64,000 bases of DNA from Chryseobacterium suipulveris (GCF_022811685.1 NZ_CP094532.1:2009501-2073500); one strand, 5' to 3'. Shown: positions 34,885 through 43,212, numbered from the stretch's first letter. Numbers and translations: made by a program. Notes: generated by a model from the sequence alone, not told the origin.

Positions 34885-35478
34885 ATGACCAAAAAGATCT
34901 TCCTTTTGTTGTTGACAGGATTCCTGACCTTCTTCCATGCGCAGGAGGAAAAAGACTTGCTGTCGATCCCAAATCCGATCGAGTACGACGGAACCGAGTT
35001 TTTTCTGACAAGAGCTAAGCAGCGCTCCAAAACATTGTTCCAACAACAGTACATTCCGAAGGACGAGGAGATCGAGAATTTTAACCAAATCATTGATTTT
35101 TCGTTTTTCAATAAGGAAATCGACATGGAACTTGCTGTAAGACAAAAGGTTGAAATGGTGCAGCAAAGACAAAAAGAGGACAAAATCGCCAAAGTAAACG
35201 TTACCGAAAATCCCGACGGCACGGAATACATCGTGGATTTCTATATTTCTGAAACACCGGAAAAAGGCGATCCTTTCGTGGAGTACAACATCTACAGATT
35301 CAAGAGTTTCGACAAAGGAGGCGAGAAAAGTTTCCTGATGCTTTCTTATGCAAAAAGAATTTACGGAGATATAAAATCAGCTGCGAAATCGCTCGCAAAA
35401 CAGCGAGACCACTTGATGACGGCGATGATTGAGTATAAAATCCCGGATATAAAAGTTCCCGCAACTCCTGTAAAATAA
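34885..35478 (+). CDS. Small secreted or periplasmic protein of unknown function
   Basis: This 197-residue protein has a clear signal peptide (KKIFLLLLTGFLTFFHAQ, cleavage near residue 20). The mature part is mixed alpha/beta, charged, with no cysteine-based lipobox and no type IX tail, so it is probably periplasmic. I do not recognise a family. It follows the DUF349 gene with a 4-bp gap and ends in a strong terminator, so the two form one transcription unit. Confidence 0.72.
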   Translation: MTKKIFLLLLTGFLTFFHAQEEKDLLSIPNPIEYDGTEFFLTRAKQRSKTLFQQQYIPKDEEIENFNQIIDFSFFNKEIDMELAVRQKVEMVQQRQKEDKIAKVNVTENPDGTEYIVDFYISETPEKGDPFVEYNIYRFKSFDKGGEKSFLMLSYAKRIYGDIKSAAKSLAKQRDHLMTAMIEYKIPDIKVPATPVK

Positions 35479-35483
35479 AGCAA

Positions 35484-35516
35484 AAACACTCGACAGAAGT
35501 TGAGTGTTTGTTTTTT
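35484..35516 (+). terminator. Terminator after the DUF349 operon
   Basis: AAACACTC and GAGTGTTT form a perfect 8-bp stem with a 10-base loop, followed by GTTTTTT. It starts six bases after the stop codon at 35478. Confidence 0.85.
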
Positions 35517-35650
35517 AATGACGACCTTAGAAACCATTTGGATTTAATTTAAAAAAGGTAATGCATCGGAAATTTCCTTTACCCCATCACTAAAGGGTGG
35601 AAAATTTCCATCCAAACAAGAAGCTCTTAATTACAAAAAAGCAAAACAAA

Positions 35651-36667
35651 GTGGAAAAATTCTACATGAAACGCTGCATCGAACTCGCGCAGAAAGCGTT
35701 GGGAAACACTTATCCGAATCCGCTCGTGGGAAGCGTAATCGTGTACGACGGAAAAATCATCGGTGAAGGTTACCACAAAAAAGCGGGAGAACCTCATGCG
35801 GAAATCAACGCCATCAATTCGGTGGAAACCCCCGAACAGTTGAAGGATTCCACGATATATGTCTCGCTTGAACCCTGTTCACATTATGGAAAAACTCCGC
35901 CATGTGCTAATAAAATTGTCGAAATCGGTTTCAAAAAAGTGGTGATCGGGATTCTGGATCCGCACGAGAAAGTCAACGGAAAAGGTAAAAAGATATTGGA
36001 AGATGCAGGAATAGAAGTCGTTTCAGGAGTTTTGGAGCAGGAATGTTGGGAACTCAATAAAAGATTTTTTACCTTCCACGAGAAAAAAAGACCGTACTTG
36101 ATCCTGAAATGGGCAGAATCTGCAGACGGATTCATGGACAAAGATTTCAAGCCGTACCAAATCGGAAATCCGTTGACCAAGCACGTGGTGCATCAAACTA
36201 GAAGCGAGGAACACGCGATCTTGGTGGGAACAAATACGGCGCTACACGACAATCCGACTTTGACAACGAGAGCAATTGCAGGAAGAAACCCTGTAAGAAT
36301 CCTGATTGATTTTGACCTGAAAGTTCCCCGAAATTTCAACATCTTTAATGATGAGTCAAGAACAATGGTATTCAATTCGACGAAAAGCTCGGAGGAAGAA
36401 AATGTGAAATTCATCAAAACCAATAAAGAAAATTTTCTGGAAAACCTGATGGCGAAATTGTACGAAAACCAAATCATTTCCGTATTGGTCGAAGGTGGAA
36501 GCTACACACTGCAACAGTTTCTCGATGCGGATTTGTGGGATGAGGTCATTATCATCAAAAACGAAAACCTAAACCTTGAAGAAGGAACAAGATCGCCTGA
36601 ATTCAATTTGAACCCAATTGATATTCAGGAATTTAGAGACAACAAGATTCTTTATTTTAAGAAATAA
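35651..36667 (+). CDS. ribD: Bifunctional riboflavin biosynthesis deaminase/reductase
   Basis: RibD performs the second and third steps of riboflavin synthesis. The N-terminal deaminase has the zinc motifs GEPHAEINAI (near 48) and EPCSHYGKTPPC (near 75). The C-terminal reductase begins near residue 145 with LKWAESADGFMD and has VGTNTALHDNPTLTTR near 192 and VLVEGGSYTLQQF near 278. I chose GTG 35651 (VEKFYMKRCIEL), since the family starts a few residues before this helix; an upstream GTG at 35597 adds 18 unlikely residues, and ATG 35666 is also possible. It is a single gene, without other rib genes nearby. Confidence 0.9.
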   Translation: MEKFYMKRCIELAQKALGNTYPNPLVGSVIVYDGKIIGEGYHKKAGEPHAEINAINSVETPEQLKDSTIYVSLEPCSHYGKTPPCANKIVEIGFKKVVIGILDPHEKVNGKGKKILEDAGIEVVSGVLEQECWELNKRFFTFHEKKRPYLILKWAESADGFMDKDFKPYQIGNPLTKHVVHQTRSEEHAILVGTNTALHDNPTLTTRAIAGRNPVRILIDFDLKVPRNFNIFNDESRTMVFNSTKSSEEENVKFIKTNKENFLENLMAKLYENQIISVLVEGGSYTLQQFLDADLWDEVIIIKNENLNLEEGTRSPEFNLNPIDIQEFRDNKILYFKK

Positions 36668-36685
36668 TTTACGTATTTTTGTGAG

Positions 36686-36916
36686 ATGACGAGAGCAGAA
36701 TTTATTGAGCAGAACAAGCATCTTTTTTGGTACATCCGAAAAGACAAACTGCAGAACATCAGCAACGAAGTTCTGGTGGAATTCGTCTTTAATCATGGCA
36801 CTTGGGAAAACGTGAAGGATCTCATCAGAATTATAGGGTACGACGAGCTTAAAAAAATTTACGATCACACGACGGGCAGGAAGATTGGGAATTATTATAG
36901 ATGCCTGATCTTCTGA
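36686..36916 (+). pseudogene. Truncated antitoxin of an AbiE-type pair (DUF6922-like)
   Basis: The 76-codon frame starts MTRAEFIEQNKHLFWY and resembles small DUF6922-type proteins (LFW near the N-terminus, then a GTWENVKDLIRIIGYDELKKI helix pair) that precede AbiEii/AbiGii toxins in Bacteroidetes. It breaks off after GRKIGNYY and runs directly into the middle of the toxin gene in another frame, so a deletion appears to have joined the two. The -7 box TATTTTTG (36674-36681) lies four bases before the ATG, so it may still be transcribed. Confidence 0.55.
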
Positions 36917-37174
36917 CGCTTGCTGCAATGAAGGCCTTTGCTTTGAGAAAAAGAGCAAAGTGGAAAGATTATGTGGATTTATATTTTCTTTTGAAGAACC
37001 AAGGAGTTATTTGGAACAGAATTCGCGGAAAAAGTATTTAAAATGCAGTTAAGTTATTTTGAAAACATCAACTACGATGAAGAAGTTACCTTCCAGATCG
37101 AGAACCCACCCACCGAAAAAGAAATCAAAGAGTTTCTGGTCGAAGCCAGCATTTCTGATTTACCTAAACTTTAG
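36904..37174 (+). pseudogene. Remnant of an AbiEii-type nucleotidyltransferase toxin
   Basis: In one frame 36904-37041 reads DLLTLAAMKAFALRKRAKW then KDYVDLYFLLKN, the C-terminal helical part of AbiEii/AbiGii toxins. The match then jumps to a second frame, IFGTEFAEKVFKMQLSYF, and continues as ENINYDEEV...PPTEKEIKEFLVEA to a stop at 37174. The N-terminal nucleotidyltransferase domain is missing. So there are at least two lesions, a large deletion and a frameshift. The toxin is surely inactive. Confidence 0.65.
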
Positions 37175-37198
37175 CGTGAAAACCCTAATCTTTAAAAA

Positions 37199-38926
37199 CT
37201 AAGGTTTACTGATAATCTGCGCCAGTTCGTCATAGCGGTCGCCGAGTTTTTTCTTCATCCTTTGGTTGGATTTTTTTACGGCGTCGGTCGTAATTCCAAG
37301 CAGTTGCGAGATTTCGGTATTGTTAAAGTCCAACTTTTTCAGAAGAATAATTCTGTAGTTCGAATCGGTGAGATCGGGAAACTCACTTTGCAGCTGGTTA
37401 TAAAATTCCGGATGTACTTTGCGGAATTCCCTCTTAAAATTTTCCCAGTTTTCATCGGTCATCAAGTGGGATTCCAAAAGTTTTGAAAGGTGTCCCTGCT
37501 CTTCTTCCAGGTAAAAGGATTTCGAGTTTCTGATTTTTTCAATTTCAGATTTCAGCCGGTTGATCTGTACATTCTTGTTCTTCAGGAATTCCACCTGGTT
37601 ATCGAGGTTTTCCTGCGTTTCCGACAGTTTCTTCTCAAACTTAAGCTTATCCATTTCGAGTCCGAGTACTTTCTGCTTGTACATCAGTTCACGGTTTAGC
37701 AGCTTCTTCCGGGAATTGGCGAAGATAAATCCTGCAAGCACCAAAGAAAAAAAGATGAGACCGAGGTAGATGTTGCGCAACATCGCTGATTTTTCTTGCT
37801 GATAATGCGCTTCTTTATTCGCCTGCTCCAATTTCGATTTTTGCATCAGAAGATGGGCGTTGTTCAGCGCTTGGTCTCCATCTGTTTTCTTTAAATTATG
37901 CTCAAGTTCGGAAATTCGCTTAAAACCATGCAATTCTGCTTCCCTGTTGTTCTGGTTTCGATAAACCTCAGTGAGCAACTGCTGAATCTTAATTTCGTTG
38001 ATCTGGAAATAAGACTTGGACTGTGCGGTTTTCAGGGCTTTTTTTAATACAGTTTCCGCTTCGGTATAATTGTTTTCCTGAATCAGGACTTCACCCAGCA
38101 ACGTTTGCGCAAACATCGTGTTCTGCAATTCCGAAAGACGTTCGGAAATCATAATGTCTTCGAGAATCAACTTTTTTGCCCTGGAAGTTTCTCCCCTCTT
38201 AGCATAAATCACCGAAAGATTCCCGATTGCTTTTGCATAGCGCATCTCGTCATTCACTTTTTTGGCGACCCTACTCGCTTCTTCAAAATATTTTTCTGCA
38301 TTGTCAAATTGCTCCCGCTCCAGATAAATACGTCCCAAAGCGTCAAGAATAGTGGCGTATTCTGCATGTTTATTTCTGGTTAAGGATTTTGCTTTTTCAA
38401 GCGCGTCTTTGGATGCGTCGGAATCGCCAATTGTCCCCAAATAATAACCCAACCATTTGTAGGAATCCTGCGGACGGATCTGTTTTTCCACGGGATTGGT
38501 CTCCAAAAGATGGCTGCCTTTCATGAAATAAGGTAGCGCTCTTTCCATGCTTCTGTATTTGTAAAGATACTTTGCATAAGAAATATTAGCAACAGTTTCC
38601 AGTTCGGGGCTGATTTTCTCTGACTGTTTGATTGCGTTTTCAAAAAGATGCGTGCTCTGGGAATTGATCTTATCAACACAGTTTGAAATTTCTTCTGCGT
38701 GAAGTATTTTGTATATGACCTGAAAACCTGGATTCCCATTGTTTTTAATAGCCGAAAGATTTCGGTTTGCCGAAACAGTGTCGCATTTGAAATCGGGATA
38801 TTCATTCAGTAGCTTACCCAGTAATTCGGAATTGGGTTTTTTGTCTTTCGAAATTTCAACGTTCTGGGCACGAACAAGAAGCCCTGAAAATAGTAAAACG
38901 AGAAAGAGACAGTAGTTTTTGACCAT
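37199..38926 (-). CDS. TPR-repeat membrane regulator with C-terminal LuxR-like HTH
   Basis: This protein of about 575 residues has a signal or anchor segment (VKNYCLFLVLLFSGLLVRAQ), an extracytoplasmic TPR region (about 60-370), one membrane helix near 386-402 (YLGLIFFSLVLAGFIFA), a cytoplasmic coiled coil (about 410-470), and a C-terminal DNA-binding domain ending in ISQLLGITTDAVKKSNQRMKKK. This one-component TPR-HTH architecture is common in Bacteroidetes and links an envelope signal to transcription; the signal is unknown. I prefer ATG 38926 to TTG 38947. It is divergent from a small gene and a putative small RNA that share upstream TTGTCC repeats, which are possible targets. Confidence 0.8.
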   Translation of the reverse strand: MVKNYCLFLVLLFSGLLVRAQNVEISKDKKPNSELLGKLLNEYPDFKCDTVSANRNLSAIKNNGNPGFQVIYKILHAEEISNCVDKINSQSTHLFENAIKQSEKISPELETVANISYAKYLYKYRSMERALPYFMKGSHLLETNPVEKQIRPQDSYKWLGYYLGTIGDSDASKDALEKAKSLTRNKHAEYATILDALGRIYLEREQFDNAEKYFEEASRVAKKVNDEMRYAKAIGNLSVIYAKRGETSRAKKLILEDIMISERLSELQNTMFAQTLLGEVLIQENNYTEAETVLKKALKTAQSKSYFQINEIKIQQLLTEVYRNQNNREAELHGFKRISELEHNLKKTDGDQALNNAHLLMQKSKLEQANKEAHYQQEKSAMLRNIYLGLIFFSLVLAGFIFANSRKKLLNRELMYKQKVLGLEMDKLKFEKKLSETQENLDNQVEFLKNKNVQINRLKSEIEKIRNSKSFYLEEEQGHLSKLLESHLMTDENWENFKREFRKVHPEFYNQLQSEFPDLTDSNYRIILLKKLDFNNTEISQLLGITTDAVKKSNQRMKKKLGDRYDELAQIISKP

Positions 38927-39042
38927 TAATAATAGAAGAAATTTCAAGCTTCTAAAGTAATGAAAATCGTAAAAACTGAATATTAACTTTTTTAGAACAC
39001 AGAATTCTCCCCAATAACGTGGTTTTCAAACTCTTGATAGGA

Positions 39043-39102
39043 ATTGTCCCCCATTTGTCCACCCCTAAAATTAGTTTCGTATTTATTTCATTGCTAATTT
39101 TC
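39043..39102 (+). promoter_or_regulatory. TTGTCC tandem element and promoter of the small gene at 39125
   Basis: AATTGTCCCCC and ATTTGTCCACCCCTA lie in tandem with TTGTCC starts at 39044 and 39055, 11 bp apart. A -7-like TAATTTTC is at 39095-39102, 42 bp after the 15-bp box starts (39053). The same 15-bp box with the same arrangement occurs at 39454. It is probably an activator site. That the adjacent TPR-HTH protein binds it is inference. Confidence 0.5.
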
Positions 39103-39124
39103 ATGTACAAAAACACTAACTGCC

Positions 39125-39436
39125 ATGAAATACATTTTAAATGACACCCACAAAACTGTCGATGCGGGATCTGAGTACGAGTTTGTAAAGTGGATGAGAA
39201 AGAACGACAAGCGGTACTGGGAAAGCAACAGAGAGTTTATGAAGGAATACTCTTTCCAGAAATACTATTTTGAAAAGAAAACGATTAGATTCAACAGCGA
39301 GAAGGATTTTGTGGAAGATCTGGTCGAAAACGGGCTTCTTCAGATTGAAGCCGAAACAAAGAACAATAAAAGTATCTGGGAACTTCTAAATAAACTTATC
39401 AGGAAACACTTTTATAAACAACTGATATTTCATTAG
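39125..39436 (+). CDS. Small hypothetical protein downstream of the TTGTCC element
   Basis: This 103-residue charged protein (start MKYILNDTHKTVDAGSEYEFV) has no signal peptide or membrane segment. It is predicted to be mostly helical, with aromatic and basic stretches such as KKTIRFNSEKDFVEDLVENG. I do not recognise a family. Its promoter carries tandem TTGTCC boxes shared with the following short transcript, and it is divergent from the TPR-HTH regulator gene. A regulated small effector or stress protein is a guess only. Confidence 0.6.
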   Translation: MKYILNDTHKTVDAGSEYEFVKWMRKNDKRYWESNREFMKEYSFQKYYFEKKTIRFNSEKDFVEDLVENGLLQIEAETKNNKSIWELLNKLIRKHFYKQLIFH

Positions 39437-39443
39437 TTACCAT

Positions 39444-39504
39444 TTGTCCACCTATTTGTCCACCCCTATTTTTTGCATTTTTTTAACAATTGATAATAAA
39501 TTTG
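39444..39504 (+). promoter_or_regulatory. Second TTGTCC tandem element with a consensus promoter
   Basis: TTGTCC starts at 39444 and 39456 (12 bp apart); the second lies in ATTTGTCCACCCCTA (39454-39468), identical to the box at 39053. TTTG (39472-39475) and the exact -7 box TAAATTTG (39497-39504) follow with a 21-bp spacer. The box starts 43 bp upstream of the -7 box, against 42 bp for the first copy. Confidence 0.6.
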
Positions 39505-39595
39505 AAATAACAAAAACACATGCTATGAACTTTTCTATTATTGAAGGGTAAAAACTACTAACCAAAAAGACTGCTTTCACTTGCGGTCTTTTTTT
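39505..39595 (+). ncRNA. Putative small RNA or short-peptide transcript
   Basis: A consensus promoter (39472-39504) and a strong terminator (39564-39595) bracket about 85 bp with no normal gene. The only open frame is ATG 39525 to TAA 39551, encoding MNFSIIEG. The unit may be a regulatory RNA, a leader peptide or a very small protein. It shares its upstream element with the small gene at 39125. Confidence 0.45.
39564..39595 (+). terminator. Terminator of the short transcript
   Basis: AAAGACTGC (39566-39574) pairs with GCGGTCTTT (39583-39591) over nine base pairs, including one G-T pair. The loop is TTTCACTT and a T-rich tail follows. Confidence 0.85.
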
Positions 39596-39623
39596 ATGGG
39601 CGGGAATTCGATATTTTTGCGAA

Positions 39624-40232
39624 ATGGAATTCTCTTACGACACGATTGCCAAACCTGTTGAAAACATTCTTTTAAAGGAAAAGGGAAGCAAGTTTATCGG
39701 TTATGCATTTCCTGTGTGTGATGAAGTTGAGCTGAAGAAAGCTTTAGAAAAAGTCCGGGAAGAGCACCCGAAAGCAACCCACCATTGCTACGCTTTCCGT
39801 CTCGGAATTAATGGAGAGAACTATCGTGCAAATGACGACGGAGAACCATCTGGAAGTGCGGGTTTACCCATTTATAACCAGCTCCTGGCAAATCATCTTA
39901 CGAATATTTTGTTGATTGTCGTGCGCTATTACGGCGGGACCAAGCTCGGTGTTTCGGGTTTGGTGAAGGCCTATAAAGAATCTGCCAAAATGACTTTGGA
40001 AGAGGCGGAAATCATCACCAAAGAACTCGAAACGACTTTAGAAATCTCTTTCAGTTTCAATCAGCAGAATGTGATTTTCACTTTGCTAAATAGACTTGAC
40101 GGGAAAATCATCGACTTTGTGTCCGATGAAAAATGCAGAATTACCGCAAGAATAAGGACTTCCCAAAAAGAAAACATCTCGGAACAACTGTCTGAGATGC
40201 AGAATATTTCGTTTGAATTTCAAGACCTTTGA
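39624..40232 (+). CDS. yigZ: YigZ/IMPACT-family protein
   Basis: This 202-residue protein has the IMPACT/UPF0029 N-terminal signature KGSKFIGYAFPVCDE near 20, NDDGEPSGSAGLPIYN near 75 and VRYYGGTKLGVSGLVKAY near 100, then an EF-G-like C-terminal domain. The family is conserved but its bacterial role is poorly defined, with links to translation control. The -7 box TATTTTTG (39612-39619) ends four bases before the ATG, so the mRNA is probably leaderless. Confidence 0.88.
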   Translation: MEFSYDTIAKPVENILLKEKGSKFIGYAFPVCDEVELKKALEKVREEHPKATHHCYAFRLGINGENYRANDDGEPSGSAGLPIYNQLLANHLTNILLIVVRYYGGTKLGVSGLVKAYKESAKMTLEEAEIITKELETTLEISFSFNQQNVIFTLLNRLDGKIIDFVSDEKCRITARIRTSQKENISEQLSEMQNISFEFQDL

Positions 40233-40297
40233 TTAAATTAGTTTCAAAAATTTCGTAATTCGTATTTTGAATTTAATATTTCGTACTTCGTACTTCC

Positions 40298-40984
40298 CTA
40301 ATCTCTTCTTCCGCTCAGCATTGACGCGAAATAAATGAGTTGCGCAAGTGAACCAAGAGCAGCAACCACGTACGTTCTTGCAGCCCATTTCAGTGAATCC
40401 TGTGCAGCTTCATGTTCGCTTCTGTCGAGTGTTCCTGAAGTTTCAAGCCATTTCAAGGCGCGGTTACTTGCATCATATTCCACCGGCAAAGTCACAAATG
40501 CAAAAGCTGTAGTTACCGCGAAAAGGATTACACCGATGGTTAAAAGCGTTTTGCTTCCACTTGAAGCCATCACCACGATTCCCGCCATCAGTACAAATTG
40601 CAGCAATCTTGAAGAGATGTTTACGATCGGAACCATTTTTGAGCGAAGTTGCAACATTGAGTATCCAACCGCGTGCTGAACAGCGTGACCGCATTCGTGA
40701 GCGGCAACTGCGGCTGCAGCAGCATTTCTCTGCATATATACTTCTTCTGAAAGGTTTACTGTTTTGTCGGCAGGATTGTAGTGGTCGGTCAGTTTACCCG
40801 GAACCGAAATCACCTGTACATCATTGATATTGTTGTCTCTCAACATTTTTTCGGCGATCTCTTTCCCCGACATTCCGTTTCTCAATCTCACCTGTGAGTA
40901 GTGTGCAAATTTAGATTTCAGCCGATTCTGAACGATCATGCTGACAATGAAAATTACACCGATAATCAAATAATAACTCCCCAT
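40298..40984 (-). CDS. YugP-like zinc metallopeptidase, membrane-bound
   Basis: This 228-residue protein has an N-terminal membrane anchor (SYYLIIGVIFIVSMIVQ), a metalloprotease active site AAVAAHECGHAVQHA near residues 90-104 (HExxH with Glu as catalyst), and two or three further membrane segments near 125-165 and 200-222. The preceding MSGKEIAEKMLRDNNI and NLSEEVYMQRN are typical of the YugP/DUF family of neutral zinc peptidases. The substrate is unknown. ATG at 40984. Confidence 0.86.
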   Translation of the reverse strand: MGSYYLIIGVIFIVSMIVQNRLKSKFAHYSQVRLRNGMSGKEIAEKMLRDNNINDVQVISVPGKLTDHYNPADKTVNLSEEVYMQRNAAAAAVAAHECGHAVQHAVGYSMLQLRSKMVPIVNISSRLLQFVLMAGIVVMASSGSKTLLTIGVILFAVTTAFAFVTLPVEYDASNRALKWLETSGTLDRSEHEAAQDSLKWAARTYVVAALGSLAQLIYFASMLSGRRD

Positions 40985-41045
40985 TTTCTTTCTATTTTTA
41001 TTGATATAAATTGCCCTATTTTAGAAGTAAAAAACGTGCCAAAGT

Positions 41046-41075
41046 TTTGAAATTTCCATTTATCATCTATCTTTG
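41046..41075 (+). promoter_or_regulatory. Promoter of the GNAT gene
   Basis: TTTG (41046-41049), an 18-bp spacer and TATCTTTG (41068-41075) fit the Bacteroidetes consensus, about 20 bases before the ATG at 41096. A second -7-like TAATTTTG (41083-41090) lies five bases before the ATG. Confidence 0.5.
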
Positions 41076-41095
41076 TTCAATCTAATTTTGAGCTG

Positions 41096-42220
41096 ATGTC
41101 AACGATTGATGTAAGAGAAGTAAAATCTCCGGATGATTTAAGAAATTTCATCAGATTTCCCATGGAACTTTACAAATATAATAAAAATTACGTTCCACCA
41201 TTAATCAACGATGAAAAAAACGTCTGGAATCCCAAGGAAAATCCGGCACTCAATTATTCTGAAGCCAAACAGTTTTTAGCTTTTAAGGATGGTCAAGTTG
41301 TGGGACGTGTTGCAGCCATCATTAATCACAAAGAAGAAAAAGAACTGGGAATCAGCAAGGTTCGTTTCGGATGGCTCGATTTCATTGATGATTTAGAAGT
41401 ATCAAAAGCTCTGATCGACACTGTCATAAGTTTTGCAAAAGAGAAAAATATCAGCAAAATTGAGGGACCAATGGGTTTCACGAACCTTGACAAAGCGGGA
41501 ATGCTCATCATGGGATTCGACAGATTGGCAACAATGATCGGACTCTATAATTTCGAATACTATCCTCAACATCTCGAGAAACTCGGTCTTACTAAAGAAA
41601 AAGAATGGGTAGAGTTTGAGATTATGTTCCCGGAAGTGCTTCCCGAAAAAGTCGAAAAATTCAGTTCTCTGATTGCGGAGAAATATAAGCTAAAGGTCCT
41701 CCACTTTAAAAACAAGAAAGAAATCGAACCGCTGATCGACGCAATGTTTGACCTTCTCGACAAAACCTACAGCTCGCTCTCGACCTACACTCCGATTACC
41801 GAGGAACAGAAAAAAACGTACAGGGAAAAGTATTTCCCCTTTATCAACAAGGATTACATCATCTGCATTGAGGACGAGAACCATCAGCTGATTTCCTTCG
41901 CGATTACGATGCCATCTTATTCGAAAGCGTTACAGAAAGCCAACGGAAAACTTTTCCCATTCGGATGGTGGCATTTTCTTCAGGCAGGGAAAAAGAACGA
42001 CAGAGCAAATTTTTACCTGATCGGAATCCACCCCGAATTTCAACGCCGTGGAGTGACTGCAATTATTTTCAAGGAAATTTTCGAGCGGTTCTCCAAAATG
42101 GGAATAAAATACACAGAAACAAATCCCGAACTGGAGGAAAACAAGAGCATCCAGCTTCTTTGGCAGGACTACAATCCGGTAAACCATAAACGAAGGAGGA
42201 CGTATTCGATGGAGCTGTGA
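41096..42220 (+). CDS. GNAT-family N-acetyltransferase-like protein
   Basis: This 374-residue cytoplasmic protein begins with REVKSPDDLRNFIRFPMELY and carries a C-terminal acetyltransferase half with the acetyl-CoA loop region LIGIHPEFQRRGVTAIIF near 310-327 (a Q/RxxGxG/A-like segment), then TETNPELEENKSIQLLW. It is about twice the size of a simple GNAT and probably has two GNAT-like halves. The substrate is unknown. Start ATG 41096 with a good promoter. Confidence 0.75.
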   Translation: MSTIDVREVKSPDDLRNFIRFPMELYKYNKNYVPPLINDEKNVWNPKENPALNYSEAKQFLAFKDGQVVGRVAAIINHKEEKELGISKVRFGWLDFIDDLEVSKALIDTVISFAKEKNISKIEGPMGFTNLDKAGMLIMGFDRLATMIGLYNFEYYPQHLEKLGLTKEKEWVEFEIMFPEVLPEKVEKFSSLIAEKYKLKVLHFKNKKEIEPLIDAMFDLLDKTYSSLSTYTPITEEQKKTYREKYFPFINKDYIICIEDENHQLISFAITMPSYSKALQKANGKLFPFGWWHFLQAGKKNDRANFYLIGIHPEFQRRGVTAIIFKEIFERFSKMGIKYTETNPELEENKSIQLLWQDYNPVNHKRRRTYSMEL

Positions 42221-42237
42221 GAATGTGAGTTTTTTCA

Positions 42238-42470
42238 CATGAATTACTTCGTGTGAATTTGCTACGCAGTGAATTCTTTCAGGTGAATTTCTTTGAGTGA
42301 ATCAATTTTGAGATGAAATTTGCTTCATCTATTTTGACGAAACTCGACCACTTGAAACCTGAAACTTGAAATGCGAAGCATTCACGAACTCAAATAAAAA
42401 AAATAGAAAAAATTGTGAGTAAACCTGAAACCTGAAACGTCCAACTTCAAACCTAAAACTTCAAACCTCA
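42238..42470. repeat. Short-period repeats between the GNAT gene and a small membrane gene
   Basis: TGAATT or TGAATC occurs at 42240, 42254, 42270, 42284 and 42298, spaced 14-16 bp. From about 42350 the text changes to CTGAAAC/CTTGAAA/CTTCAAACC units, seven to twelve bases long. No coding region is supported. Similar micro-repeats fill several other gene spacers in this window. Confidence 0.5.
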
Positions 42471-42482
42471 AATCCTTCTTTC

Positions 42483-42671
42483 ATGAAAAAACACCTCTAC
42501 TTCTACATCGCAATGATTGCACTGTTCATCGGCTACAATCAGTTTTTCCAGGTGCAGGACGAGAAAACCAACGCGCTGATTAACATCGTGTTTGCAAGTT
42601 TCCTATTTCTTTACATCGGATACGTGGCGTTCGTGATTCTGAAAAAGATGAAAAATGCCAGAAAGAATTAA
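42483..42671 (+). CDS. Small two-helix membrane protein
   Basis: This 62-residue protein has two predicted membrane helices (LYFYIAMIALFIGYNQFF near 5-22 and IVFASFLFLYIGYVAFVIL near 35-53) and a basic C-terminal tail (KKMKNARKN), which suggests the tail is cytoplasmic. I do not recognise a family. It lies 120 bp upstream of nuoA in the same direction, but a -7 box for nuo lies between them, so cotranscription is uncertain. Confidence 0.65.
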   Translation: MKKHLYFYIAMIALFIGYNQFFQVQDEKTNALINIVFASFLFLYIGYVAFVILKKMKNARKN

Positions 42672-42759
42672 CTAATTTTTAACAATTCTAAATTAATCTC
42701 GCCACTTTTTTTACTGACTTTTTTCAGTTCGCCTATTTCCTATATTGTAGTTTAATTCG

Positions 42760-42767
42760 TAAATTTG
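42760..42767 (+). promoter_or_regulatory. -7 box of the nuo operon
   Basis: TAAATTTG is an exact TAnnTTTG match 24 bases before the nuoA ATG. A clear -33 TTTG is not seen; ATTG at 42744-42747 is too close. Confidence 0.45.
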
Positions 42768-42791
42768 CAGATTAAGTAAAAGAATCTGTTT

Positions 42792-43163
42792 ATGAATATT
42801 CCAGAAAACTATATCCCGATTATCATTCAGTTTATTGTCGGATCCGGTTTTGTTTTGCTTTCAATTATAGGCACCCACTTTTTGGGGCCTTCACGCCGCA
42901 AATCTGCTGTCAAAAAAAATGAAAGTTTCGAATGTGGTGTGGAAGTCGAGGGTAACGCGAGAACCCCGTTTTCTGTGAAGTATTTTCTTACCGCGGTACT
43001 TTTCGTACTTTTTGATGTGGAAATTGTATTCTTTTATCCTTACGCAGTAAACATCCGCGAATTCGGTGTAGCTGGATTCTTCGCGGTTTTCATGTTTATC
43101 GCGGTTTTCTTCATCGCTTTCCTTTACGTGTGGAAACGCGGCGCCCTCGATTGGGACAGATAG
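42792..43163 (+). CDS. nuoA: NADH-quinone oxidoreductase subunit A
   Basis: This 123-residue membrane subunit of respiratory complex I has three predicted helices (about 10-32, 64-86 and 92-115). The family signature ESFECGVEVEGNAR near 43 includes the conserved loop cysteine, and FLTAVLFVLFDVEIVFFYP near 64 carries the conserved Asp-Val-Glu. It helps form the quinone channel with NuoH. It is first in the complete nuoA-N operon. Confidence 0.94.
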   Translation: MNIPENYIPIIIQFIVGSGFVLLSIIGTHFLGPSRRKSAVKKNESFECGVEVEGNARTPFSVKYFLTAVLFVLFDVEIVFFYPYAVNIREFGVAGFFAVFMFIAVFFIAFLYVWKRGALDWDR

Positions 43164-43212
43164 AAACAATGAAGATGGTTGTATAAGTTGATCAATTAAA
43201 TCAGAAAAAATT

